NCBI RefSeq assembly: GCF_000187995.2
Contig: NZ_AEUW02000001.1
Location: 1,550,001 to 1,614,000, forward strand
Length of the DNA: 64,000 nucleotides
Source of the DNA: Streptococcus macacae NCTC 11558
GTDB lineage: Bacteria; Bacillota; Bacilli; Lactobacillales; Streptococcaceae
Direction: 5' to 3'
The notes under the pieces were generated by a model. That model was not told the DNA's origin. It did not search any database and saw nothing but the letters and a program-made list of their open reading frames with translations. Shown piece by piece: positions 11,023 to 22,494 of this stretch (the first letter of the stretch is position 1; the number at the start of each line of letters is the position of its first letter). The position numbers were made by a program, and so were the translations under genes.

Positions 11023-11818
11023 AACGATTTTTTAAAAAGAATAAGAGCAGTCCAAGTATGCAAATGACTATTAATGATAAACTATCCTTATATGTCCATT
11101 GTAATTTACGATATTTACTGCGCCCCTCACCTCCTTGATAGCCACGAGCTTCCATTGCAGTCGCCAAAGCGTCTGCCCGTTTAAAACTAGAAGCAAATAA
11201 AGGGATAAGAATGGGAATAACTGATTTTATTTTTTGTATTAAACTACCTTCACCAAAATCAACTCCACGTGCTTTTTGAGCATTCATTATTCGAGTTGTA
11301 TCATCCATCAATGTCGGAACAAAACGTAAACTCAACGATAGCATTAATCCGATTTCATGAACAGGGACTTTCAATGGCTTTAGAGGACGTAACAGTGATT
11401 CAACTGCATCTGCCAAACTCAGCGGTGTCGTAGTCAAAGTTAAAAGTGTTGAAAAAATAATGATTAAAACAAAACGCATAAAAATTAAAGCTGCCTGATT
11501 TAAGCCACCATTGGTTATCCTAATCATCCATAATTGAAAAACAGTCTGCCCGCTTTGTGTAAAAAGAATTTGGAAAAGGGTCGTAAACAAAATTAAGCCT
11601 ATCATCGGCCTCAATCCTTTTATAAAAAAGGAAATTTTAATACCTGACAAAAAAATTAAAGACAGAGTAAAAAGAAACGTCAAAAAATTTGTTATGACAT
11701 TATTAGCCCAAAAAATAATTATAATAAAGAGAAACATCGACAAAAGTTTACTTCTGGGGTCTAATTGATGGATAAAAGAATTTCCAGGAATAAAACGTCC
11801 GAGAATAAGATTAGTCAT
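11021..11818 (-). CDS. ecfT: Energy-coupling factor transporter transmembrane protein EcfT
   Basis: A 265-residue integral membrane protein with about five helices and the conserved cytoplasmic coupling motifs ARG at about 183-185 ([11 protein letters not shown]) and a second MEARGYQGG near residue 225. These grip the two EcfA ATPases. It is the shared T-component for vitamin and metal S-components encoded elsewhere. Start overlaps the ecfA2 stop by 8 bp, so the three ecf genes are translationally coupled. Only generic S-component partners can be assumed; none is in the window. Confidence 0.95.
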   Translation of the reverse strand: MTNLILGRFIPGNSFIHQLDPRSKLLSMFLFIIIIFWANNVITNFLTFLFTLSLIFLSGIKISFFIKGLRPMIGLILFTTLFQILFTQSGQTVFQLWMIRITNGGLNQAALIFMRFVLIIIFSTLLTLTTTPLSLADAVESLLRPLKPLKVPVHEIGLMLSLSLRFVPTLMDDTTRIMNAQKARGVDFGEGSLIQKIKSVIPILIPLFASSFKRADALATAMEARGYQGGEGRSKYRKLQWTYKDSLSLIVICILGLLLFFLKNR

Positions 11819-12653
11819 CTCTTACTTCCTCCACAAATTCCTTTAAAGTAATTGGTAAAGATTTAAAAGCAATGCCTCTTTTTCTTAGTTGCGCAGCAAA
11901 TTCTGTTATTTTAGGAACACCTAAATGTTTACTTCTAAGAAATTCAATATTTTGGAAAATTTTTTTAGGACTGCCCGATTGAATAATACGCCCTTTTTCT
12001 AAAACGTATACCCAATCAGCATAATTTGCAACATCATCCATTAAGTGAGTCACTAAGACAATTGTCATACCTTTTTGATGCAATTTCTTAAATAGCGCCA
12101 TCAACTCTTGACGTCCTTTAGGATCAAGTCCTGCAGTTGGTTCATCTAAAACCAAAGTATTAGGTTCCATAGCCAGTATTCCTGCAATAGCCACGCGCCG
12201 CATCTGTCCACCTGATAATTCAAAAGGATTTTTTTCAAACAATGTATCTGAAATACCTACTAATTCTAACTTTTCCCGAGCTAATTTTTCAGATTCTGCT
12301 TTTGAAACACCAAAGTTTTGAGGGCCAAATGAAACATCCTTTAATACGGTTTCCTCAAAAAGCTGACTCTCCGGAAATTGAAAAACTAACCCTACATTCT
12401 TACGAATACTTTTAATATCTTTGCTTTTAGAATTGGACTGTATAAGCACATCACCAATATGAACTGTTCCTTCACTAGGAATATTAAGACCATTTAACAG
12501 TTGCATAATTGTGGATTTTCCACTACCTGTATGTCCAATAAAAGCTGTAAAGCTCTTATCTTTGATCTCCAAATCAATATCAAAAAGGGCACGTCCCTCA
12601 AAAGGAGTTCCCGCTTGGTAAGTATAGCTTACTTTTTGGAGAGCAATGTCCAT
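11811..12653 (-). CDS. ecfA2: Energy-coupling factor transporter ATPase EcfA2
   Basis: A 280-residue ABC ATPase with Walker [10 protein letters not shown] at about 40-48, Q-loop FQFPE, signature ELSGGQMRR, Walker [12 protein letters not shown] and an H-loop (LVTHLMDD). The C-terminal extension is typical of EcfA. It forms the heterodimer with EcfA1 that powers ECF uptake. It overlaps ecfA1 by 25 bp and ecfT by 8 bp. Confidence 0.95.
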   Translation of the reverse strand: MDIALQKVSYTYQAGTPFEGRALFDIDLEIKDKSFTAFIGHTGSGKSTIMQLLNGLNIPSEGTVHIGDVLIQSNSKSKDIKSIRKNVGLVFQFPESQLFEETVLKDVSFGPQNFGVSKAESEKLAREKLELVGISDTLFEKNPFELSGGQMRRVAIAGILAMEPNTLVLDEPTAGLDPKGRQELMALFKKLHQKGMTIVLVTHLMDDVANYADWVYVLEKGRIIQSGSPKKIFQNIEFLRSKHLGVPKITEFAAQLRKRGIAFKSLPITLKEFVEEVRDD

Positions 12654-13471
12654 AATCGATTTTCTAATTCCTTTTCTAACAAATAATTTTCATCAAATAT
12701 AAAATGAGCTTTCTTCAATTCTTTTATAACTGCTGAAGTAAATGGAATATCTAAACCTAAACTTAGCAATTCATCCCCTCTGGAAAATAATTCCTGTGGA
12801 TTTGAAATGGATTCAACCTGACCCTTTTTCATAACAACAACACGATCACTGAGAGAAACTTCATCAAGATCATGAGTAATAGAAATAACAGTCATTCCAT
12901 ATTGCTCTCTTATCTTTTGAATGGTAGCAATAAGTTCAAAACGTCCTTCAGGATCCAGCATACTGGTAGCTTCATCTAATATAATAATCTTAGGGCGCAT
13001 AGCTATGGCACCAGCAATTGCCACTCTTTGTTTTTGACCTCCAGATAGTCTAGCAGGTTCCCTTGTTTTAAATTCAAACATGTCAACATGCTGTAAAGCT
13101 TCATTGACACGAGCTTTCATTTCAGGAAGTGGGAGGCCTATATTTTCTAAACTAAAGGCAACATCATCTTCTACTGTTGCCCCAACAAACTGATTGTCAG
13201 GATTTTGAAAAACCATTCCAATTTTACGGCGGATATCCCAAACATTATTGTCTGTTAATATTTGGCCATCTATGAGAATTTGCCCTGATTCAGCCTCTAA
13301 AAGCCCATCCATTAAACGGACAGCTGTGGATTTTCCACTACCATTATGTCCTATAATAGATAGCCACTCTCCACGTTTCACGTGAAACGTGATGTCATTC
13401 AGCGTTGGTATTTCCTGATTTTCTTCATAGCGAAAAACAATGTTTCTTAATTCGATAATTCTATCTGCCAT
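12629..13471 (-). CDS. ecfA1: Energy-coupling factor transporter ATPase EcfA1
   Basis: A 280-residue ABC ATPase with Walker [10 protein letters not shown] at about 41-49, Q-loop FQNPDNQF, signature RLSGGQKQR, Walker [12 protein letters not shown] and SITHDLDE. It is the first ATPase of the ecfA1-ecfA2-ecfT operon, with only 3 bp between the pgsA stop and its ATG. The segment encoding TFHVKRG contains a perfect-core parS palindrome. The coding sequence there is therefore under a second, non-coding constraint. Confidence 0.95.
   Translation of the reverse strand: MADRIIELRNIVFRYEENQEIPTLNDITFHVKRGEWLSIIGHNGSGKSTAVRLMDGLLEAESGQILIDGQILTDNNVWDIRRKIGMVFQNPDNQFVGATVEDDVAFSLENIGLPLPEMKARVNEALQHVDMFEFKTREPARLSGGQKQRVAIAGAIAMRPKIIILDEATSMLDPEGRFELIATIQKIREQYGMTVISITHDLDEVSLSDRVVVMKKGQVESISNPQELFSRGDELLSLGLDIPFTSAVIKELKKAHFIFDENYLLEKELENRLWTLLSKK
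13373..13390. other. parS centromere-like site inside ecfA1
   Basis: An 18-bp perfect palindrome, ACGTTTCACGTGAAACGT, whose 14-bp centre GTTTCACGTGAAAC matches the core of the ParB-binding consensus TGTTTCACGTGAAACA. It lies about 15.6 kb left of oriC, and parB is encoded in the same window. This is a ParB loading site by strong motif identity. Confidence 0.9.
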
Positions 13472-13474
13472 TTT

Positions 13475-14017
13475 TTATTTAAAAGTATCCTTAAAAAGGA
13501 AACTAGCTCCCTTAAAATAAATATAACCTGAATAAATGGTGAAGAACAGAGCAATATAAAGTAAGATAGTTCCTATTAATTCAAAATGGCACAGTAATAA
13601 AATAATAGAAAACATTTGTGTAACAGTCTTTATTTTGCCAGGCATTGCAGCAGCCAAAACTTCTCCACCCGTTTCGACTAAGAGCAAACGTAATCCAGTT
13701 ACTGCAAGTTCACGACAAATAATAATAGCAGAAACCCAAGCTGGAACTAAATTTATGCCGACAAGCATTATAAAAGCACTCATAACCAACATCTTATCAG
13801 CCAAAGGGTCTGCAAACTTACCAAAATTTGTCACAACTTTCCATTTACGTGCTAAATAACCATCTAAATAATCAGTAAAGCTAGCAACTGCAAAAATAAC
13901 AGCTGCTGCTATATGCCAAGAGATACTGTTTGTTAAAGAAGTCAAAAGCAGAAAAAGTGGGATCATTAAAATTCTAATAACTGTTAATAAATTAGGAATA
14001 TTTTCTTTTTTAAGCAT
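13475..14017 (-). CDS. pgsA: CDP-diacylglycerol-glycerol-3-phosphate 3-phosphatidyltransferase
   Basis: A 180-residue membrane enzyme with the CDP-alcohol phosphotransferase signature around residues 47-75: DYLDGYLARKWK...GKFADPLADK (pattern DGxxAR...GxxxDxxxD). About four to five transmembrane helices and NLLTVIRI near the N-terminus are typical. It makes phosphatidylglycerol phosphate, the precursor of PG, cardiolipin and lipoteichoic-acid glycerophosphate. It sits between the RodZ-like gene and ecfA1 and is probably co-transcribed with both. Confidence 0.95.
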   Translation of the reverse strand: MLKKENIPNLLTVIRILMIPLFLLLTSLTNSISWHIAAAVIFAVASFTDYLDGYLARKWKVVTNFGKFADPLADKMLVMSAFIMLVGINLVPAWVSAIIICRELAVTGLRLLLVETGGEVLAAAMPGKIKTVTQMFSIILLLCHFELIGTILLYIALFFTIYSGYIYFKGASFLFKDTFK

Positions 14018-14030
14018 TAATCCAATCTCC

Positions 14031-15053
14031 TTATTGAATAGTCAAATTAATGCTATTTAGACCAGCATTAACAAGATTCGACGTATCTAATTTTTGCCCA
14101 TTAATTGCGATTTCTGCATTGCTCAGTGAATTAATAGTCAACGTCGAATTAGTGGCACCTTCTGCCAAAGTTGCTGTGTAAGATTTATTATCTGCTGTTA
14201 AAGTTGTTTGGGCTTCCCCCTCATTTGTATTAGTCACTGAAAGCCAATTATCTTCAGAACCAGTTAAAGTAACTGTAATTTCTACTTTTCCATTAGCATT
14301 TGAAACGGTAACATTATTCCCCCCATTTGCAAAATCTGTTTCTAATTTTGTTTGATTTTGAGCAGTACTTGTTTTGTTATCATTGCTATTGGATGATGAC
14401 TTTTGGCTTGAACTTCTTTCTGTCTTATGAGAATCTGTTTGTAATTGATTATAGACAACATAACCAACATAGCTAACTATTCCCAAAGCCAAAAGAATAA
14501 GCACAAGTAAAGTCCAAGGGAATCCCTTTTGCGGTTCTTTGCCATAACTGTGTCTGCTTAAACGAGAAGGAAGCTTTTCAGATTCTTCAGGAGCAATATC
14601 TGCATCTGATTTCTTTCTTTTAGATTCTTTATCACTATTCTTTTCAGATTTATTCGATGTGATTTCCTGAGTAACATCTATGTCAATAGGCAATTCTTGA
14701 GTGACATTAAAATATTTATCTGCAACCTTAACTTCTATTTCCTCGGTATTATCATCTTTATCATCAGTTTGTGGTTCTGGAGCAGCATTGTCATTAGGAG
14801 CCGGGACAATTAGATCATCGCTTAATTCTTGATTTCTATACCCATGAATAATACTAACGGGATCCAAATCAACAGCTCTGGCATATTGTTCCAGATATTC
14901 ATTTGTTTTGCCTTCTGGCAGTAATTTTAGCTGATCTAATTCCATTGCTAAGATGTAATGAGGAGCAATTCCTGTCTTTTCGACAACATCATCAAAACTT
15001 AGCCTTTTCTCAATACGCGCATCACGTAAAAGTTCACCTATTTTATTATTCAT
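14031..15053 (-). CDS. RodZ-like helix-turn-helix membrane protein
   Basis: A 340-residue protein. An N-terminal HTH_25/Xre-type domain (about 4-70, GELLRDARIEKRLSFDDVVEKTGI) is followed by a charged cytosolic linker, a single transmembrane helix at about 180-200, a Ser/Asn-rich stretch, and an extracytoplasmic DUF4115-like beta domain (about 235-340). This is the RodZ/YmfM architecture, linking the elongation machinery to the cytoskeleton. Streptococci lack MreB, so the partner is more likely MreCD and PBP2x/1a-type complexes. The ymfF-ymfH-ymfM-pgsA order supports the assignment. Confidence 0.85.
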   Translation of the reverse strand: MNNKIGELLRDARIEKRLSFDDVVEKTGIAPHYILAMELDQLKLLPEGKTNEYLEQYARAVDLDPVSIIHGYRNQELSDDLIVPAPNDNAAPEPQTDDKDDNTEEIEVKVADKYFNVTQELPIDIDVTQEITSNKSEKNSDKESKRKKSDADIAPEESEKLPSRLSRHSYGKEPQKGFPWTLLVLILLALGIVSYVGYVVYNQLQTDSHKTERSSSQKSSSNSNDNKTSTAQNQTKLETDFANGGNNVTVSNANGKVEITVTLTGSEDNWLSVTNTNEGEAQTTLTADNKSYTATLAEGATNSTLTINSLSNAEIAINGQKLDTSNLVNAGLNSINLTIQ

Positions 15054-15132
15054 ACTACCTACCTCAGTCTCTTGTCAATCTATATTTTTAATATATTATA
15101 ACATTATAACAAATTTTAAATAGTTTTTCTGA

Positions 15133-16428
15133 CTATTTTGGAAATAGTGTAAAATCAGTTATTTGTGCTTCTTTTAAAATCTCTATTCCAAATTTTTGAA
15201 TATCCTCTAACTTAATATCTTGTAAAATTCTTAAATAATCAAAATAAGTTTCTTTTTCTGTTAAGTATTCTATAAAACGATTAGATAGTTCATCAATCGA
15301 ATCTAAACTCCTAATAAAATCACCGTATAACTCATTTTTAACTGTCTGTAAAGATTCTTCTGAAAAGTCTAAACTTTTTTCAAAATTTTTAAAACTTTGT
15401 CTAATTTGATTAGACATTGCAATCGGCTCTTTTGTATCCAAAAGAATAACCGCAAATTGAGAAAATATGGATACTTCAGTTTTTATATCAAAAGAATCAT
15501 CAATCCTACCATCTTCGTACCATTTTTGATAATTTTCTGAAGTCCAGCCAAATAACAGTGAGAAAAATATTTTTACTAATAACTTTCTTTTCAACAAAGA
15601 ATCTTTATTTTTTTTTCTAGTAAAATCAAAACGAAAACCTATCGCCAACTTAGGAATCGTAACTTCTTTTTGTATAGAACTTGCCGATTCTACAGGAAAT
15701 AAGTCTAAAGGCAAACGTTCAACACTTAATTTTTCTTCTTGTAGGTTTTGTTTTTGAAAAGCTACAATATCTTTATATACTTTTTTAACTTCAAAATTCC
15801 CCGCAACTAACAAAGTCAGATTAGTAGGATGATAAAAACATTGAAAATTTCTTCTTAAATCATCAATAGTAATATGATTAATACTTTCTTTGGTACCAGT
15901 AATATCAATGCTTAAAGGAGACTTAGGATAAAGTTTAGCCAAAATTCCTTGATAAAGATAATCGTCAGGATCATCTTGATACATGTCAATCTCTTGAGCT
16001 ATAATAGCCTTTTCCTTTTGTATTGACATATCTGTAAAGGATGGTTTACTCGTAAAATGCTGCAATAGTTCCAGATTAGCACTTATATGATTTACACTGG
16101 AGAAATAGTAAACAGTTCTTTCAAAACTCGTATAAGCATTGCTATCAGCACCTAGTTTTGTAAACTCATAAGAAGCATCCTTGTTTTTTTCCATTTCAAA
16201 TAATTGATGTTCCAAAAAATGAGCAATACCAGCAGGATAAGTTTCAGTTTTACCATTTACTGTAAACTTTGTGTCAATTGAACCAAAATTGCTGCTGACA
16301 AGTGCATACGTCTCTTTAAAATCTGTCTTTGGCAAAAGATAAACCTTTATACCACTGGCCAATTGATTATAATAAAATTCTTCTTCAATTTCTGGAAATT
16401 TTCGTCTTTTTAATCTTGTCGATGCCAA
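15133..16428 (-). CDS. M16 zinc-peptidase-like protein, active-type subunit (YmfH-like)
   Basis: A 431-residue protein with the inverted zinc motif HxxEH as HFLEH at about 69-73 (AGIAHFLEHQLFE) and a distal Glu in IIAQEIDMYQDDP. Two M16 domains follow. Together with the next gene upstream it forms a YmfF/YmfH-type pair, of which normally only one subunit is catalytic. It starts 1 bp after its partner's stop. The substrate is unknown; in other Firmicutes such pairs process secreted peptides or signals. Confidence 0.88.
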   Translation of the reverse strand: MASTRLKRRKFPEIEEEFYYNQLASGIKVYLLPKTDFKETYALVSSNFGSIDTKFTVNGKTETYPAGIAHFLEHQLFEMEKNKDASYEFTKLGADSNAYTSFERTVYYFSSVNHISANLELLQHFTSKPSFTDMSIQKEKAIIAQEIDMYQDDPDDYLYQGILAKLYPKSPLSIDITGTKESINHITIDDLRRNFQCFYHPTNLTLLVAGNFEVKKVYKDIVAFQKQNLQEEKLSVERLPLDLFPVESASSIQKEVTIPKLAIGFRFDFTRKKNKDSLLKRKLLVKIFFSLLFGWTSENYQKWYEDGRIDDSFDIKTEVSIFSQFAVILLDTKEPIAMSNQIRQSFKNFEKSLDFSEESLQTVKNELYGDFIRSLDSIDELSNRFIEYLTEKETYFDYLRILQDIKLEDIQKFGIEILKEAQITDFTLFPK

Positions 16429-16429
16429 T

Positions 16430-17677
16430 CTATTCTCCTTCTAAAAAATAAATTGATTGTAATTTAATCAAGCTAGCAACTCTACTAATATCATCTTTAC
16501 TAACTTTGTCAATCTTATCAATCCATTGACTAAGAGTTAATGATTTTGCTCCAAAAATCTGTTGATTATACATTACTTCAATAAGACTTTTAGGATTATC
16601 TTTAGATAAATGGGCAGAGCTTAGCAACATTCTTTTTGTCTGACTGACTAAATGACTCGAAATTCGACCCAATTTTAAATCACTCATTTGCTTATTAACC
16701 AACTGCAATGTCTGTGGACGCTGCTTGCTGTCAATTCCGGCGTAAATATGTAGTAAACCTCTGTAAACATCTAAACGACTGCCAATATTATAAGAAAGGC
16801 CTGCTGATTCTCTAATTTCTGTAAACAACTTTGAATGCGGATATCCCCCTAAAATACCATTTAAAATTAATAATGGATAATAATCCTCTTCTCCATAAGC
16901 TATAGGCGAATAGTAGCCCAGCTGTAAAATAGACTGCTGATTTTCTTTTCGTTCAATTTTTTCATTTGCAATATTTGAATAACCTTGTCTATAATTAAAC
17001 TGAAGATTCGTTTGACGATCCACTAAAGGAAATTCTTCAAATAGTTGTAAAGCATGGTATTTATCAAAATCGCCCAATACAAATATATCAATCCTATCTT
17101 CTCTTAACATTTTTTGAAATTCTTGATAGGCTGTATAAGAATTCTCAGCTTCAACTAAATCAGCAGAGGCATATTTTGAAAACGGTATCGTTTTTTCTTT
17201 AAAAAATAGCTTTTGTAGCTCTAAATAACTATAGTAAAAAGGATCTTCCTTATCTGAATCTAGATATCTCATTAAATTTGTTTTTTCAGTTTCAAAAGTT
17301 TTAGTCTGATAATGTTCTACAGCAACAAGAGGGTTAAACAGTACTTCTCTTAAAAAAGCAACTGTTTCTTCTAAAAGAGAGCTACCTTCTGGCAGAAAGG
17401 AATCTGAAAGAAACGAAATATCAATATCTATAATGTGAACAAGTCCTTTAGTTGAAATGTTTGTTGACAGTTGAACACCGTATAAATCAGCTAATTTTTT
17501 TTTAAAAAGCTGAAAACTTGGGTAAGTATTATTAGATGTTGCTAACATCTGTGCGACTAAAACTCGACGGGCAACCGTCTTACTATTAAATACTCCAGAA
17601 AAGCGAAAAGTAATATGATTTGTTTTAAATTTAATCATTTTATTCAAATGTAAATAGACATCTTGTGCTAATTTCAT
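16430..17677 (-). CDS. M16 peptidase-like protein, apparently non-catalytic subunit (YmfF-like)
   Basis: A 415-residue protein with an M16 fold pattern (for example NGILGGYPHSKLFTEIRE and GLSYNIGSRLD in the second half). The N-terminal region where HxxEH should sit reads VAQMLATSNNTYPSFQLFKKKL and lacks the zinc ligands. This is expected for the partner subunit of a heterodimeric M16 peptidase. An AAAGGAAAG ribosome-binding site precedes the ATG. It is first in the run M16-M16-rodZ-pgsA-ecfA1A2T. Confidence 0.85.
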   Translation of the reverse strand: MKLAQDVYLHLNKMIKFKTNHITFRFSGVFNSKTVARRVLVAQMLATSNNTYPSFQLFKKKLADLYGVQLSTNISTKGLVHIIDIDISFLSDSFLPEGSSLLEETVAFLREVLFNPLVAVEHYQTKTFETEKTNLMRYLDSDKEDPFYYSYLELQKLFFKEKTIPFSKYASADLVEAENSYTAYQEFQKMLREDRIDIFVLGDFDKYHALQLFEEFPLVDRQTNLQFNYRQGYSNIANEKIERKENQQSILQLGYYSPIAYGEEDYYPLLILNGILGGYPHSKLFTEIRESAGLSYNIGSRLDVYRGLLHIYAGIDSKQRPQTLQLVNKQMSDLKLGRISSHLVSQTKRMLLSSAHLSKDNPKSLIEVMYNQQIFGAKSLTLSQWIDKIDKVSKDDISRVASLIKLQSIYFLEGE

Positions 17678-17848
17678 AGTCTTTCCTTTACATGATTATT
17701 TCTGTTCATTATATCATTTTATAATGCTTAAAAAAAGAACACCACTGCAACTTTACTCTTAACAATCCAATTTTCTATATTTTTTATCTCTTAGGCACAA
17801 GTCCCTTTTTATGCTATAATAAACTAACAAAAAAGAATGAGGAAAAAT

Positions 17849-18205
17849 ATGGAATATAAACTTTTTGATGACTATATTACTTTACAAGCATTGCTGAAAA
17901 GTTTAAGTCTGATTTCCAGCGGTGGTGCTGTAAAATCTTATTTAGCTCATACTGAGGTCTTTTTAAACGGACAAATTGAAACAAGGCGCGGTAAAAAATT
18001 ACGTATTGGAGATAACATTACAATTCCAGAAGCAAACGTTGCTATTTCTATCAGCTCACCTACTCCTGAAGAAAAAGAGAAACATCTTATAGCTATTGCT
18101 GAAAAAGAAAAGGTTAAGACTATTGTGAAAAAAATGAATAAGGCTAACAAAAAGAACCAAAAAAATAATATTGCAAAAAAACCTATAAAATTTCCTGGCA
18201 CTTAA
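17849..18205 (+). CDS. yaaA: S4-domain protein YaaA/RlbA type
   Basis: A 118-residue basic protein with an N-terminal S4 RNA-binding fold (about 10-70, containing [27 protein letters not shown]) and a Lys/Asn-rich C-terminal tail. The ATG at 17849 has GAGGAA at 17840-17845; the ATG four codons earlier overlaps that site and is disfavoured. It is coupled to recF, 2 bp downstream, as in many Firmicutes. An extended -10 (TGCTATAAT, -10 at 17815-17820) drives the pair. RNA target unknown. Confidence 0.85.
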   Translation: MEYKLFDDYITLQALLKSLSLISSGGAVKSYLAHTEVFLNGQIETRRGKKLRIGDNITIPEANVAISISSPTPEEKEKHLIAIAEKEKVKTIVKKMNKANKKNQKNNIAKKPIKFPGT

Positions 18206-18207
18206 TT

Positions 18208-19293
18208 ATGTGGATTAAAGAAATTAACTTAAAGAATTACCGTAATTACAATTCAATTGAAACGAATTTCTCTCCCAAATTAAATATTTTTGTTGGCCAA
18301 AATGCACAAGGCAAAACAAATTTTTTAGAAGCTATTTATTTTCTTTCTTTAACACGCAGTCACCGGACAAGATCTGATAAAGAGTTAATAAAATTTGGAG
18401 AAAAAGAACTAATGGTTTCAGGAGTTATTAACCGCGTTAATGGAAAGATACCACTAGAAATTAATTTATCTGATAAAGGTAGGACAACCAAGGTAAATCA
18501 CCTTAAACAATCCAAATTATCTGATTACATTGGGACAATGACTGTTGTCCTTTTCGCTCCCGAAGATTTACAACTTGTAAAGGGAGCTCCTAGTCTAAGA
18601 AGAAAATTTATTGATATCGATTTAGGGCAAATTAAATCAATATATTTATCTGATCTTTCAAATTATAATCATACTCTTAAACAAAGGAATACTTATTTAA
18701 AAACACATAAGAAAATAGATTTTAATTTTCTTTCTGTCCTAGATGAACAATTAGTTAATTATGGCAGCAGAGTTATTGAACATCGTTTGAATTTTATCAA
18801 TGACTTATCAACAGAAGCCAAAAAGCACCACTTAAAAATTTCAAATCAAACAGAAACATTAAGAGTTTCTTATCTTCCTTCCATCAAATATGATGATCAA
18901 AAAAATATTCAAGAGAATTTTTTATCTCAATTACAAAAAAACCATCAGCGTGATATTTTTAAAAAAAGTACAGGAATTGGTCCTCATCGTGATGATTTAG
19001 AATTTTTTATCAATGAAATAAATGCTAGTTTTGGAAGTCAAGGACAGCATCGCAGTCTTATCTTATCACTAAAGCTAGCAGAACTTGAACTTATTAAATC
19101 AGCTTCTGGTGACTATCCTATTCTCTTATTAGATGATGTCATGAGTGAACTAGATCATTTTAGACAAACGAAACTTTTAGAAAGTATAAGTGAAAATGTT
19201 CAAGCCTTTATAACAACAACCAGCCTTGAACATCTTACAAGTCTTCCCAAAGAATTTCAGCTATTCACAATTAAACAGGGGCAAATAGTATAA
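18208..19293 (+). CDS. recF: DNA replication and repair protein RecF
   Basis: A 361-residue SMC-like ATPase with N-terminal [12 protein letters not shown], Walker [15 protein letters not shown] at about 30-43, signature-type motif GSQGQHRS and Walker [12 protein letters not shown]. With RecO and RecR it loads RecA at gapped DNA; recO is also in this window at 57.6 kb. It lacks a strong ribosome-binding site and is likely coupled to yaaA. Unlike Bacillus, recF is separated from dnaN by about 11 kb and transcribed towards oriC, an arrangement known from other streptococci. Confidence 0.97.
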   Translation: MWIKEINLKNYRNYNSIETNFSPKLNIFVGQNAQGKTNFLEAIYFLSLTRSHRTRSDKELIKFGEKELMVSGVINRVNGKIPLEINLSDKGRTTKVNHLKQSKLSDYIGTMTVVLFAPEDLQLVKGAPSLRRKFIDIDLGQIKSIYLSDLSNYNHTLKQRNTYLKTHKKIDFNFLSVLDEQLVNYGSRVIEHRLNFINDLSTEAKKHHLKISNQTETLRVSYLPSIKYDDQKNIQENFLSQLQKNHQRDIFKKSTGIGPHRDDLEFFINEINASFGSQGQHRSLILSLKLAELELIKSASGDYPILLLDDVMSELDHFRQTKLLESISENVQAFITTTSLEHLTSLPKEFQLFTIKQGQIV

Positions 19294-19592
19294 AATTGAC
19301 ACCAGTTAACATTATTGTCAATATAGTTCACTAAAACGTAAACAATCTGTCAACTTTCATTTATTATAACAAGAAATATAGTTTTAATTTGTAAATAGTA
19401 CTTTTCCAGAGTTGTAAATATAATAAAAAATAGAGTAAAAGATGTAGTTTCATAAATACCAATTCTAATTTTCCTATTTCAAAATAAGTGACTAAAACCA
19501 AAACTATAAAGTAAATCTTATTGTTATTTTAATCATCACTCAAATTGTTTAAACTATCATCTTAAGAGTGATCTAGACTAATCTTATGTAAA
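19294..19592. other. AT-rich intergenic region between recF and guaB, nothing coding seen
   Basis: No open frame with a ribosome-binding site is visible. A small inverted repeat (TTGACA / TGTCAA, about 19297-19322) occurs shortly after recF, and scattered GTAAAC motifs follow. It separates two convergent genes and ends in a shared terminator. Confidence 0.5.
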
Positions 19593-19639
19593 TAAAAGAA
19601 GAGGGTGCGGTTCAATTCACTTTGTCCCACCCCTCTTTT
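19593..19639. terminator. Bidirectional terminator between recF and guaB
   Basis: AAAAGAAGAGGGTG pairs with CCACCCCTCTTTT across a roughly 20-base loop, with A-rich and T-rich flanks. It lies 14 bp from the guaB stop and is the only terminator candidate for recF. Confidence 0.75.
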
Positions 19640-19652
19640 ATTTATTAAATTA

Positions 19653-21176
<1,524 letters not shown>

Positions 21177-21184
21177 CTATTGTT

Positions 21185-21215
21185 ATTATAATAACACGCT
21201 AAAATCATTTGTCAA
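21185..21215 (-). promoter_or_regulatory. guaB promoter
   Basis: TTGACA at 21215-21210, with TATTAT (16-bp spacer) or TATAAT (19-bp spacer, 21190-21185) on the minus strand. The overlapping -10 candidates make the start uncertain by a few bases. Confidence 0.55.
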
Positions 21216-21249
21216 TAAAATTTAAGGAATTGCATAATCATGATAAAGA

Positions 21250-21288
21250 AAAGCCAGAGGCATCTATATAAAATTAAGCTCTGGCTTT
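21250..21288 (-). terminator. trpS terminator
   Basis: AAAGCCAGAG (21250-21259) and CTCTGGCTTT (21279-21288) form a perfect 10-bp stem followed by a T-rich stretch on the minus strand, 15 bp after the trpS stop. Confidence 0.85.
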
Positions 21289-21302
21289 CATTGTTATTCA
21301 AT

Positions 21303-22325
21303 CTAAAAATAATTAATCCCCATAGCTTTCTTTACTTCATCAAGTGTTTCTGAAGCCTTACTGCTAGCTTGTTCGCTACCCTTTTTCAAAATATCAAAAA
21401 CATAGTCCATATTTTGAGCATATTCTAAACGGCGTTTGCGGATAGGTGCTAATTCACGTTCTAAAATATCAATAAGATAACGTTTTGTTTTAACATCTCC
21501 TAAGCCTCCTTTTTGGTAATGCTTTTTCATATTTGCGATTTCTTCTTGTTCTTCTTTATGACCAAAAATATCAAGATAATGAAAAACCATATTACCTTCA
21601 ATTTGTCCCGGATCTTCAACACGTATATGATTAGGATCTGTATACATGCTCATAACTTTTTTATGAACAGTATCAGCATCATCTGATAGGTAAATACCAT
21701 TCCCAAGAGATTTAGACATTTTTGCATTGCCATCTAAACCAGGTAAACGGCCAGCAGCTTCATTTTCTGGAAAAATTCCTTCTGGCTCAATTAAAATATC
21801 AGTTTTATAAGTATGATTAAAAGAGCGAACAATTTCACGAGTCTGTTCAATCATTGGTTTTTGATCATTACCAACTGGTACTAAATTAGCTTTAAAAGCG
21901 GTTATATCAGCAGCTTGAGAAATAGGATAAACTAAAAAGCCTGTAGGAATGCTTTCTCCAAAACTTTTTTGAGATATTTCTGTTTTTACAGTTGGATTAC
22001 GCTCTAAACGTGCAAGAGAAACTAAATTCATATAATACATAGTCAGTTCAGCCAACTCAGGAATTTGACTTTGTATAAAAATCGTAACCTTTTTAGGATC
22101 TAAGCCAACAGCTAGATAATCAAGAGCTACATTAGCAATTGAATCTTTAATCATTTCCGATTCTTTGGCGTGATCCGTCAGAGCTTGCTGATCAGCCAAA
22201 AAAACAAACATATCATATTTATCTTCATTTTGTAAAAGTACACGTTTTTTAAGGCTGCCAACATAATGTCCTAAGTGCAGATTTCCCGTTGGTCGATCGC
22301 CTGTTAAAATAATAGGTCTAGTCAT
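21303..22325 (-). CDS. trpS: Tryptophanyl-tRNA synthetase
   Basis: A 340-residue class I synthetase starting [23 protein letters not shown], with the HIGH-type motif HLGH at about 17-20 and a KMSKS motif (AKMSKSLG) near residue 200. An AGGAGAG site fixes the start; the seven-codon longer form is rejected. It charges tRNA-Trp. No T-box leader is evident in the short upstream region, which is shared divergently with the ABC-F gene. Confidence 0.97.
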   Translation of the reverse strand: MTRPIILTGDRPTGNLHLGHYVGSLKKRVLLQNEDKYDMFVFLADQQALTDHAKESEMIKDSIANVALDYLAVGLDPKKVTIFIQSQIPELAELTMYYMNLVSLARLERNPTVKTEISQKSFGESIPTGFLVYPISQAADITAFKANLVPVGNDQKPMIEQTREIVRSFNHTYKTDILIEPEGIFPENEAAGRLPGLDGNAKMSKSLGNGIYLSDDADTVHKKVMSMYTDPNHIRVEDPGQIEGNMVFHYLDIFGHKEEQEEIANMKKHYQKGGLGDVKTKRYLIDILERELAPIRKRRLEYAQNMDYVFDILKKGSEQASSKASETLDEVKKAMGINYF

Positions 22326-22434
22326 TTTTACTCTCCTAAAATACAATTATCTAAATTATAACATAATTCTTAGAAACAATTTGACGAATAGGAATAAAAT
22401 CATTTTATCCTCATACTGTTTTCTTTCTGCAAAA

Positions 22435-22463
22435 TTGAAAAAATACTGCTTTTCTTGTAAAAT
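22435..22463 (+). promoter_or_regulatory. Promoter of the ABC-F gene
   Basis: TTGAAA (22435-22440) and TAAAAT (22458-22463) with a 17-bp spacer, about 32 bp before the TTG start codon. Confidence 0.6.
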
Positions 22464-22494
22464 GGAAGAATATTAATCTTGTTGAGGTGAAAAA

